From Chryseobacterium gleum (GTDB taxonomy: Bacteria > Bacteroidota > Bacteroidia > Flavobacteriales_C > GCA-002722245): a DNA stretch of 5,747 nt. Location of the stretch: positions 1 to 5,747 of the forward strand of contig CAMDPJ010000152.1 in the NCBI GenBank assembly GCA_945903925.1. The letters are read 5' to 3'. Numbering within the stretch: position 1 is the stretch's first letter; the number at the start of each line of letters is the position of its first letter. This document shows positions 1 through 5,728 of this stretch, piece after piece. Both the position numbers and the translations under genes were made by a program. The notes beneath the pieces are model-generated. The model was not told where the DNA came from. It ran no database searches and saw nothing but the letters and a program-made list of their open reading frames with translations.

Positions 1-1591
1 CAGTAATCGATGCAGAATAACCAGCCGGACCACTTTGAATGCTCCAGGCACCTGCTTCTACAGTAACTTTATATGTGTTTAATGCTATTGTTCCGCTAGG
101 ACAAATAGGAGGTATTGAATTTGACAAAGAAGTGTCGGGACAAGCACCACAATTGTTTACTACAATATCAATAGTATCTGCCACTAAACATCTTGTAAAA
201 ATAATTTGCCACGCTCCAACTCCCGCTTTTGTTGGATCAAAAGTACCATTGGTAGCATCAGTAATACAAGCACCACAATTAGAAGTATAAACTCCAGCTG
301 GATTTCCTCCTTCAGCTGAACCAGCTGCACATGTCCAATTCGTTGACAAATCTACTGCTGCATCTGTGTCGCAAAAAGGTCCGGCCGCTGCAATTACTGG
401 CTTATCGGCAGGAGGCAAATACATGGTGGGGAGACCCGAGGCGGCAATTGTTGAAGCAACATTGGATGCCGACAAACCAGCTCCAGTATTATAATTACCA
501 CTTATTTTTGCTATTGGTCCGCCGTTTCTATTTGTTGAAATATATAAAAATCCATCAGCCGCATATTCTATTGCATTAAATGCAGAAGAAACAGCTGTAG
601 CTGTTCTAGTAGCAGAGATTGCTGCGGCAGAAGGCCATCCACTAATATCATAATAACATAAATTACCCATTTGTGCGGTATAATATAGTTTTGTGCCATC
701 AGGTGAGAAAATTAGATCATAAGGAGCATCAAATCCTCCGGTTGTTGTAAGTATATGCTTATCACTAATTACACCTGTGCTATTATCAAATAAATAAACA
801 TAATTATTTGAACCAAACCCTGCAGCAAAATGACTCCCGTCAGAGGAAAAAGCAATACCACCTCTTTCTTGTTGCCCCGACAAATTAGGTGCAGCAGCTG
901 AAGCAACAGGAATGGTTGTTAAACCAATACAAGTTAAAAGATAGGAGTAAAAAGTAGAAGTACCCGATCCCATTACGGTAATCCAAATATCAACACCATT
1001 TGCATGTTTTGTAGCAGCTATACCTTCCGCAGAACGGTAGGCACCTAAACGATTTGCTCCCAATGGAGCCACGTTACTTCCATTTTTGTCAAAAACAAAA
1101 TAATTAAGTCCCACAGTCGCTCCACTATTGGCATCATCAGTAGTAAAAACGTAATATTGGTCAGGGTTTAAAGGATGTCTCACAGTAATAACCCCTTGCA
1201 CAGCACTACCATTTGTACCTGTTGCACCTCCTTCATTACCTTCTAACAACCCCGCGTATGTAAGAGTAACTGCTCCTCCTACACCTTTAAATACTCTTCT
1301 GCCATTGGTGTAAAACAACAAGTTACCCTTGTCATCACTCACTGTTGAGGTTCCTTCATATTGTTGAATAGCAGGCGGACCTCCTGTTCCAACAGATGTT
1401 TGCGCACCAGTCGACATATCTAGTATCTGACCATTCCATTGATTGGGAGGTGCAATAAACCAATTTTTATGGGATGGCCACAACCAAGGGTATGGGGAAT
1501 TACTAACACACTGCGACAATAAAGAAAAGTGTGCTAAAAATAGTAATCCGAAAAATGCGAAACGTGGCAGTGTAACAGTTATTAAATTCAT
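1..1591 (-). CDS. Large secreted propeller/Ig-like repeat protein, N-terminal part (C-terminus beyond window)
   Basis: The frame is open from ATG at 1591 down to base 1, giving 530 residues with no stop. An in-frame TAG two codons before the ATG fixes the start. Residues 1-27 look like a Sec signal peptide: basic start, hydrophobic stretch about 11-25, then LLSQ. Residues ~75-390 resemble a beta-propeller. There is a GNLLFYTNGRRVF segment (89-101), typical of long Bacteroidota surface proteins, and two WD40/TolB-like blade motifs, FSSDGSHFAAGF (248-259) and FSPDGTKLYYT (295-305). From ~406 an Ig-like repeat region begins (FCDTDAAVDLS, then GTFDPTKAGVGAW at 449-461) with the motif NCGAC at 438-442 and again at 479-483. 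Such proteins usually end in a gliding/T9SS C-terminal domain, which would lie off the window, so export by T9SS is inferred. The specific function is unknown. No Shine-Dalgarno is visible. The best promoter match is weak (TAGTTTTT, complement of 1626-1633). Confidence 0.85.
   Translation of the reverse strand, partial: MNLITVTLPRFAFFGLLFLAHFSLLSQCVSNSPYPWLWPSHKNWFIAPPNQWNGQILDMSTGAQTSVGTGGPPAIQQYEGTSTVSDDKGNLLFYTNGRRVFKGVGGAVTLTYAGLLEGNEGGATGTNGSAVQGVITVRHPLNPDQYYVFTTDDANSGATVGLNYFVFDKNGSNVAPLGANRLGAYRSAEGIAATKHANGVDIWITVMGSGTSTFYSYLLTCIGLTTIPVASAAAPNLSGQQERGGIAFSSDGSHFAAGFGSNNYVYLFDNSTGVISDKHILTTTGGFDAPYDLIFSPDGTKLYYTAQMGNLCYYDISGWPSAAAISATRTATAVSSAFNAIEYAADGFLYISTNRNGGPIAKISGNYNTGAGLSASNVASTIAASGLPTMYLPPADKPVIAAAGPFCDTDAAVDLSTNWTCAAGSAEGGNPAGVYTSNCGACITDATNGTFDPTKAGVGAWQIIFTRCLVADTIDIVVNNCGACPDTSLSNSIPPICPSGTIALNTYKVTVEAGAWSIQSGPAGYSASIT
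140..280 (-). repeat. Pair of 15-bp direct repeats encoding NCGAC
   Basis: The 15-mer acaagcaccacaatt occurs at 140-154 and again at 266-280, exactly 126 bases (42 codons) apart and in the same frame of the secreted-protein gene. Each copy encodes Asn-Cys-Gly-Ala-Cys. The conserved spacing suggests two related protein modules rather than a DNA-level element. Flanking sequence is only loosely similar, so this is an old or selected repeat. Confidence 0.6.
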
Positions 1592-1758
1592 AATAATCTA
1601 TTTAAAACAGTGTGTTTTACTAAATAAAAAACTAATTGGTCCTAGCAATGATGCGCAGCAATTATCTAGTTAGATTGAAATATATCAATGCGTTGCCTGA
1701 AAAGAAAAAATATTTTTAGGATTGAAATTAAAATTCGGGGTGATTGCAAAGAGTTTAT

Positions 1759-1766
1759 TACATTTG
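1759..1766 (+). promoter_or_regulatory. Bacteroidota -7 promoter element (TAcaTTTG)
   Basis: TACATTTG matches the Bacteroidota primary-sigma -7 consensus TAnnTTTG exactly and lies 20 bases upstream of the ATG at 1787. No good TTG -33 element is seen at the usual spacing; the nearest TTG, at 1744-1746, is too close. Its position inside the longer open frame that begins at 1688 argues that translation starts at 1787, not 1688. Confidence 0.5.
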
Positions 1767-1786
1767 CCCATTATAAAAAAATATTT

Positions 1787-2119
1787 ATGAAAGATTCAAA
1801 AGCCAATCAATTGCTCGACGAGTTAGTAAAAAGCTCAGAACAAAACTTTGACGTTGCGGCAATCGCTTCAAAGCTTACAGATATTAGAGCCTATGCTCTT
1901 AAAGAGGAAGATCCTTTGGTTACTAAACTATTGCGTTTAACTAAAGAGTATATCGAACAAAACGAAGTTTTCGACTTGGCATTTGAAGGCCCCGAAGAAG
2001 AAGAAAACAAATTTTCATACTTCCTAAACCTTTTGAAAGGTTCTGATAACAAATACAATCGTGAAGAATTAGGCGAAGTAAGAGATATCTTAATGGGTAG
2101 AACAAAAGCAGCAGAATAA
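1787..2119 (+). CDS. Small acidic protein of unknown function (110 aa)
   Basis: The product is a 110-residue soluble protein with no signal peptide, no membrane segment and no cysteines. It looks largely helical. Residues 1-60 carry amphipathic segments (KANQLLDELVKSSEQ, then DPLVTKLLRLTKEYIEQ), followed by a very acidic linker (GPEEEENK, 68-75) and a final stretch SDNKYNREELGEVRDILMG (86-104). I do not recognise a named family; it resembles conserved hypothetical proteins of Bacteroidota. The frame extends up to an ATG at 1688. The added 33 residues are lysine-rich, low in character and overlap a perfect -7 box, so 1787 is preferred. The gene stands alone, divergent from the secreted-protein gene, and ends 18 bases before a strong terminator. 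A regulatory or adaptor role is possible but unsupported. Confidence 0.75.
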   Translation: MKDSKANQLLDELVKSSEQNFDVAAIASKLTDIRAYALKEEDPLVTKLLRLTKEYIEQNEVFDLAFEGPEEEENKFSYFLNLLKGSDNKYNREELGEVRDILMGRTKAAE

Positions 2120-2137
2120 TAATTCTCAACACATTTA

Positions 2138-2174
2138 AAAAAGCCCCGCTCGTAGATTACGAGGGGGGCTTTTT
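2138..2174 (+). terminator. Intrinsic terminator after the small acidic protein gene, probably bidirectional
   Basis: The left arm (2138-2154, AAAAAGCCCCGCTCGTA) pairs with the right arm (2158-2174, TACGAGGGGGGCTTTTT) around a 3-base loop. There are 16 pairs and one G-G mismatch (2148/2164). A run of five T closes the plus side and the mirrored A run gives T on the minus strand. It can therefore stop transcripts arriving from both directions. It lies 18 bases after the stop codon at 2117-2119. Confidence 0.9.
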
Positions 2175-2413
2175 ATTTCAGAAGCTGTGAACTACTTAAT
2201 TAGTATTTTGTACACTTCAATTCTATTTTGAAAGCCTACTTGCACCAAATAAACAAAAGAGAAGGGTGACTGGGGTGTATAAAGTTTTTAAGCCACAATA
2301 GCGGCTAAACATTTAACAAAACATTTGATGCCACTAAGAAAAGTGAAATATCAGGATTATGTAACTGACTTACAACGTTAAATGCCGTTTTTTGTTTTTA
2401 CACAAATGCAATT
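2175..2413. other. Gene-poor spacer between convergent genes
   Basis: The stretch between the terminator and the arfB stop codon holds no intact gene on either strand. It contains only the short T9SS-like frame described separately, a weak hairpin near 2288-2309 without a T-run, and the imperfect direct repeat aaacattt/aaaacattt at about 2307-2326. No tRNA-like or other structured RNA was recognised. Confidence 0.6.
2192..2287 (-). pseudogene. Possible relic of a T9SS C-terminal sorting domain
   Basis: On the minus strand a 31-codon frame runs from just after a stop (TAA at 2288-2290) to TAG at 2192-2194. Its last residues read VYLVQVGFQNRIEVYKILIK, followed by the stop. The pattern of an aromatic-V/L-V-Q-V strand, a short turn with a basic residue, and a final K-I-L-I-K strand at the very C-terminus is what type A T9SS sorting domains look like (GxYLVQV...KKLIIK). 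There is no start codon and nothing recognisable upstream in the other frames, so at most the tail of a decayed gene remains. The terminator at 2138-2174 lies just downstream and could have served that gene. The match is short and could be chance. Confidence 0.35.
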
Positions 2414-2806
2414 CTACTCCCAGCCACCTCTCAACTTCTTGGTATCGCCTCTCTTCTTTTTATCCTTAATTCTTTTCTCTTTTACCGAACGCGGCACTTT
2501 TGTTTTCTTTCGGGGCTTAGGTTTAAAGAAACATTTTTTAAGCAATAGAAAAAACTTTTTAATGGCCATTTCTTTATTACCCAATTGAGAACGACCGCTT
2601 TCTTCGGCGATGATTAAAATTCCTTCGTCGTTTATTTTATTTGCTGCTTTTTGTAAGATAAGATTCTTTTGTTCGCCGCTTAAAAATGCGCTGTTCTGAA
2701 CATCGAAAAGCAAATGCACCTTGGTTTCTACCTTGTTAACGTTTTGTCCGCCCTTTCCACCACTTCGCGATGTTTTAAACGATATTTCCTTAAGAAGCTC
2801 TTGCAT
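2414..2806 (-). CDS. arfB: Alternative ribosome-rescue peptidyl-tRNA hydrolase ArfB
   Basis: This is a 130-residue class I release-factor homologue without the codon-recognition domains. Residues 9-27 contain the signature SFKTSRSGGKGGQNVNKVE with the catalytic GGQ at 19-21, which promotes hydrolysis of peptidyl-tRNA in the ribosomal peptidyl-transferase centre. The conserved region continues to SGRSQLGNKEMAIKK (70-84). The tail (about 95-127) is very rich in Lys and Arg. In ArfB (YaeJ) this tail enters the empty mRNA channel, so the protein frees ribosomes stalled on truncated mRNA. E. coli ArfB is 140 residues, so this is full length. The gene is transcribed divergently from yaaA, 186 bases away, and convergently with the small acidic protein gene. 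No clear promoter or Shine-Dalgarno is seen. It is cytosolic. A full RF1 or RF2 is excluded by size. Confidence 0.93.
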   Translation of the reverse strand: MQELLKEISFKTSRSGGKGGQNVNKVETKVHLLFDVQNSAFLSGEQKNLILQKAANKINDEGILIIAEESGRSQLGNKEMAIKKFFLLLKKCFFKPKPRKKTKVPRSVKEKRIKDKKKRGDTKKLRGGWE

Positions 2807-2968
2807 GAAATGAAGGTAGAAATAATTTGCCTTACTTACCTCAACACAGCACTATCTTGAGAAAATCTGCCACTATGTTCGCGCTGAAGTCGAGGAATAT
2901 AAGCGGCAAAAGGGAATTCAAAAAATAATATTCTAAGTAAAATAACTACTCGAACTAAGGTTTTATAC

Positions 2969-2976
2969 TATTTTTG
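2969..2976 (+). promoter_or_regulatory. Bacteroidota -7 promoter element (TAttTTTG) of the yaaA unit
   Basis: TATTTTTG matches the TAnnTTTG consensus exactly and sits 16 bases before the yaaA ATG at 2993. The predicted transcript would have a very short leader. No clear TTG -33 element is seen at standard spacing. It is the only good promoter candidate for the three-gene unit, since the later gaps are too small to hold one easily. Confidence 0.5.
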
Positions 2977-2992
2977 ATGCAAACTCACTGTT

Positions 2993-3748
2993 ATGATGAT
3001 CGTACTTTCTCCGGCCAAAACTTTAGATTTTGAAACTAAAATACCCACTAAAAAATTCTCTATAAACGAGAACGGCAAAGAAAGTATGGAGTTGATTTCG
3101 GGTTTAAGAACACTATCGGCGGAAAAGATTTCTAAGTTGATGGATTTAAGCGAAAAACTAAGCGACTTAAATATAGAGCGCTACAAAGATTTTACCGAAG
3201 AACATCACCAAAAAAATGCCCGACCTGCTGTTTTTACCTTCGATGGAGAGGTGGCTAACGGATTAGATGCTTATCACTTTTCCGACAAGGAATTAGACGT
3301 GGCACAAAACAAACTTCGCTTTCTTTCTGGTTTGTACGGCCTGCTTAAGCCTCTCGATTTAATTCAACCTTACCGTTTAGAAATGGGCACCAGCTGGGCA
3401 CCAGGCAAGCACAAAAATTTATATTCTTTTTGGGGCGATAAAATCACCGAACAACTAAACGAAGAATTGAAAGGAGAACCGCTAATAAATTTAGCATCAA
3501 ACGAATATTTTAAGGTACTCAACACCAAAAAATTAAAAAGCGACATTATCACCTGCACCTTCAAAGAAAAAAAAGGAAAAGAATTTAAACCAGTCATGGT
3601 TTTTGCCAAAAGGGCACGCGGCATGATGGCCAATTACATGATTAAAAAAAACATCAAAAAAACAGAAGATTTAAAGAATTTCGATATGGATAAATATGTG
3701 TTTAACGAGAAATTATCCCTTGACAATGAATGGGTTTTTACACGATAA
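2993..3748 (+). CDS. yaaA: Peroxide stress protein YaaA (UPF0246/DUF328 family)
   Basis: The 251-residue protein matches the E. coli YaaA family in length (about 258) and motifs: MIVLSPAKTLDFE at the N-terminus, FDGEV (83-87), LSGLYGLLKPLDLIQPYRLEMG (111-132), FWGD (146-149), NLASNEYFK (166-174) and FAKRARGMM (204-212). In E. coli, YaaA is induced by OxyR under hydrogen peroxide and limits damage by lowering free intracellular iron; the family is reported to bind DNA. It is a cytosolic protein. The first of two adjacent ATG codons is used because the family starts one residue before the hydrophobic IVLSPAK. An in-frame run of eight A near 3567-3574 does not disturb the frame. It is the first gene of a likely three-gene unit; the next ATG follows 21 bases after the stop. 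Whether an OxyR site exists here cannot be seen. Confidence 0.95.
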   Translation: MMIVLSPAKTLDFETKIPTKKFSINENGKESMELISGLRTLSAEKISKLMDLSEKLSDLNIERYKDFTEEHHQKNARPAVFTFDGEVANGLDAYHFSDKELDVAQNKLRFLSGLYGLLKPLDLIQPYRLEMGTSWAPGKHKNLYSFWGDKITEQLNEELKGEPLINLASNEYFKVLNTKKLKSDIITCTFKEKKGKEFKPVMVFAKRARGMMANYMIKKNIKKTEDLKNFDMDKYVFNEKLSLDNEWVFTR

Positions 3749-3769
3749 TTTAAGTATATTAGCCTGCCC

Positions 3770-4618
3770 ATGAAAATCAAAATCGCCATATTATTTCTTC
3801 TCTTATGCAGCAGCGTAATGATTGGGCAACGGGTGTCTTGCGATAAATTAAAGCCACTTAAAATACTTGCCGAAGAACCTATTCCATCGATACCCAACGT
3901 AGAGCAATTTTTTTGGTTTGATGTAGATACTTCATTTTACGACATGCGTTTTTCTGTTGATTCTGCCTGCCACATAGAGTATGATTTGTACGAATACAGC
4001 ACATACTGCTCTACCAAGGAAGCCATAGTGCCTAAAGCTGGTATTACTACTTACGATAAGGTTTTATCTACCGAAGAAATTTTGAACGGACAGTGTTTTT
4101 GTGCCTCTTGCAGCAAAGAACACCGCATACAACTGGCGCATGGAAAAAGATATGTAGTGGCCATTAAAAGTGATTGCGATAGTATTTTGGTGGATACTCG
4201 AATTACCGATGACATATTGGCTTTGGCAAAACAAAGCAAATTGAAATGGTATCAAAAAAAATACAAAAAAGGAGATAAACTGGTACTCAACAACATCTTG
4301 TTTCAAGCCAATTCTACTTCTTTATTAAGTCGCTCAAAAACTGAGTTGACGAGCTTGGCTTACTTACTTAAAAACAATCCGAATATAAAAATAGAAATCG
4401 ACGGCCACGTAAATGCTCCTGGCGAAAAAAATACCGATTACAACTTAAAATTATCTGAAGGAAGAGCCAAAGCGATTTACGATTATTTGATTAAAAACGG
4501 CATCGAAGCATCAAGCCTCAGCTACAAAGGATACGGCAATACGCAAATGATTTTCCCGAATGCAAAAACCGAAATGGAAATGAAGGTGAACCGTAGGGTA
4601 GAGATATTAATACTTTAA
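3770..4618 (+). CDS. Secreted OmpA-domain protein with cysteine-rich N-terminal region
   Basis: The 282-residue protein begins with a Sec signal peptide (MKIKIAILFLLLCSSVMIGQ). Residues ~21-165 form a region I do not recognise, with seven cysteines after the signal (24, 67, 80, 109, 111, 114, 136), including the cluster QCFCASC. Residues ~170-282 are an OmpA C-terminal (peptidoglycan-binding) domain: LVLNNILFQANSTSLL (171-186), IEIDGHVN (208-215), NLKLSEGRAKAIYDYL (225-240), GYGNTQ (254-259) and NRRVEI (274-279). The domain normally anchors outer-membrane or periplasmic proteins to the cell wall. The Asp of the usual GHTD motif is Asn215, while the conserved Arg of LSxxRA is Arg232. No beta-barrel is evident and the lipobox is poor (RVSC), so a soluble periplasmic or weakly anchored protein is most likely. 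The gene lies between yaaA (21-base gap) and the YitT gene (5-base gap). Confidence 0.88.
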   Translation: MKIKIAILFLLLCSSVMIGQRVSCDKLKPLKILAEEPIPSIPNVEQFFWFDVDTSFYDMRFSVDSACHIEYDLYEYSTYCSTKEAIVPKAGITTYDKVLSTEEILNGQCFCASCSKEHRIQLAHGKRYVVAIKSDCDSILVDTRITDDILALAKQSKLKWYQKKYKKGDKLVLNNILFQANSTSLLSRSKTELTSLAYLLKNNPNIKIEIDGHVNAPGEKNTDYNLKLSEGRAKAIYDYLIKNGIEASSLSYKGYGNTQMIFPNAKTEMEMKVNRRVEILIL

Positions 4619-4623
4619 TTTAT

Positions 4624-5601
4624 ATGTTGCCTTTTTTTCAAAGAGTTATAGTTCGCGAAAGTGCCCGTTTGGTAAAGAAAATAAAACACCGAACCGGATC
4701 TACAAATAGCGAAGACGTTAGCAAGCAAGCCCGTCACCGCGTTGTTTCTATCACGTATATCGTTAAAGGTTTAATTTTAATTACACTGGGTATTTTCGCC
4801 GCAGCTTTCGGTTTAAAAGGATTTCTTCTCCCCTCTCATTTTGTAGATGGCGGCGTTACTGGAATCTCACTTTTGTTGCAAGCGCATTTCAAAGTTTCTC
4901 TTTCGTGGTTCATCGTACTCATCAATATTCCCTTTATCTTATTGGCGTTCACACAAGTGGGCAAGCGCTTCGCTATTAGAAGTATCACCTCCATTTTAGG
5001 ATTAGCAATTGTTGTAGCTTTTGTAGATTTTCCAGAAATAACGAAAGACAAATTATTGGTTTCTGTTTTCGGTGGATTCTTTTTAGGTGCAGGAATCGGT
5101 TTATCTATGAGAGGTGGAGCAGTGCTCGATGGAACAGAAATTCTCGCCATTTATATCAGCAGAAAAATAGGATTAACCATTGGTGATGTTATCATTATTT
5201 TCAACGTATTTATCTTCCTAGTAGCTGCATATATCCTTAAAATTGAATACGCACTTTACTCTATGCTCACCTATTTCATCGCTTCTAAAACAGTAGATTT
5301 TATTGTGGAAGGAATGGAAGAATATATCGGTGTTACCATTATTTCTAACAAGCACGAAGAAATTCGTAAAATGCTAGTTGATGACATGGGGCGAGGCGTT
5401 ACCATTTACCAAGGCAGCGGGGGGTACAACGCCAGCGGAGCCAGCAAAACCTACCAGGTTATTTACACTATTGTTACACGTTTAGAGATGTCGAGATTGC
5501 GCAAAGAGTTGGATGAAATCGACCCTAATGCTTTTATGGTGACTACTGGTGTGAAAGATATTAAAGGCGGCATGATTAAGAGGAAGGGTGGGAAGAAGTA
5601 G
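4624..5601 (+). CDS. YitT family (DUF2179) inner-membrane protein
   Basis: This 325-residue integral membrane protein has two parts. Residues ~45-222 contain hydrophobic segments at about 45-65, 94-112, 119-136, 143-162, 188-206 and 207-222, with the family motifs FLLPSHFVDGGVTGISLL (67-84) and MRGGAVLDGTEILA (162-175). Residues ~232-312 are the soluble DUF2179 domain: VTIISNKHEEIRKML (237-251), GRGVTIYQGSGGY (256-268) and a final LRKELDEIDPNAFMVTT (292-308). The biochemical role of YitT proteins is not firmly known; transport or small-ligand sensing has been suggested. A basic, non-hydrophobic leader of about 44 residues precedes the first membrane segment, longer than in many relatives. No in-frame ATG lies between 4624 and the first membrane segment, so this start stands unless a TTG (codon 16) is used. 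The gene starts 5 bases after the OmpA-domain gene and probably ends the unit. Confidence 0.92.
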   Translation: MLPFFQRVIVRESARLVKKIKHRTGSTNSEDVSKQARHRVVSITYIVKGLILITLGIFAAAFGLKGFLLPSHFVDGGVTGISLLLQAHFKVSLSWFIVLINIPFILLAFTQVGKRFAIRSITSILGLAIVVAFVDFPEITKDKLLVSVFGGFFLGAGIGLSMRGGAVLDGTEILAIYISRKIGLTIGDVIIIFNVFIFLVAAYILKIEYALYSMLTYFIASKTVDFIVEGMEEYIGVTIISNKHEEIRKMLVDDMGRGVTIYQGSGGYNASGASKTYQVIYTIVTRLEMSRLRKELDEIDPNAFMVTTGVKDIKGGMIKRKGGKK

Positions 5602-5628
5602 AATTTCGATTTTCATACAATATGCCTC

Positions 5629-5664
5629 CGTAGGGGCGACAGTCAACTGACTGACGCCCCTACG
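5629..5664. repeat. REP-like long imperfect palindrome
   Basis: CGTAGGGGCG (5629-5638) pairs with CGCCCCTACG (5655-5664). An A-A mismatch (5639/5654) then leads to CAGTC (5640-5644) pairing with GACTG (5649-5653) around the loop AACT: 15 base pairs in all. No T-run follows on either strand, so a classic terminator is unlikely. It is the GC-rich part of an otherwise AT-rich gap, and the GTAGGGGCG...CGCCCCTAC arms resemble dispersed palindromes found many times in bacterial genomes. It could also stabilise the 3' end of the yaaA-yitT transcript. Confidence 0.7.
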
Positions 5665-5690
5665 AAGTACTGCACATAATTTTATGTTTC

Positions 5691-5702
5691 GGGTTTAAAC
5701 CC
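5691..5702. promoter_or_regulatory. Perfect 12-bp palindrome, candidate operator
   Basis: GGGTTTAAACCC is a perfect inverted repeat ending one base before the -7 element at 5703. A dimeric regulator bound here would block or touch RNA polymerase. Only its position and symmetry support this; no known regulator site is recognised. Confidence 0.3.
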
Positions 5703-5710
5703 TATTTTTG
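5703..5710 (+). promoter_or_regulatory. Bacteroidota -7 promoter element (TAttTTTG)
   Basis: TATTTTTG is identical to the element before yaaA and lies 18 bases before the ATG at 5729. The same spacing pattern is seen at 1759 and 2969, which supports a real gene starting at the window edge. Confidence 0.45.
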
Positions 5711-5728
5711 GCGCACAATCACATTATC

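Noticed and set aside
39..579. Plus-strand open frames at 39-290 and 331-579
   Set aside because: They lie antisense to the continuous 530-codon minus-strand gene, have no recognisable domains and no promoter or ribosome site.
1443..1673. Plus-strand frame of 76 codons across the start of the secreted-protein gene
   Set aside because: It overlaps antisense with the signal-peptide region and its tail is translated intergenic sequence; no domain is seen.
2288..2309. Hairpin AGCCAC-AATA-GCGGCT near 2291-2306 as a terminator for arfB
   Set aside because: The stem is short with a mismatch and there is no T-run on the minus strand after it.
2382..2588. Plus-strand hydrophobic 68-codon frame
   Set aside because: It is the antisense shadow of the lysine-rich arfB tail: AAA and AAG codons read as Phe and Leu on the other strand.
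3567..3574. Run of eight A in yaaA as a programmed frameshift site
   Set aside because: The zero frame encodes an intact full-length YaaA, so no frameshift is needed.
3370..5150. Minus-strand frames at 3370-3633, 3634-3897, 4051-4239, 4064-4306 and 4836-5150
   Set aside because: All are antisense to well-identified genes (yaaA, OmpA-domain, YitT) and show no family motifs.
5629..5664. Palindrome after the YitT gene as a rho-independent terminator
   Set aside because: Neither strand has a T-run after the stem; a REP-like element fits better, although a role at the transcript end is not excluded.
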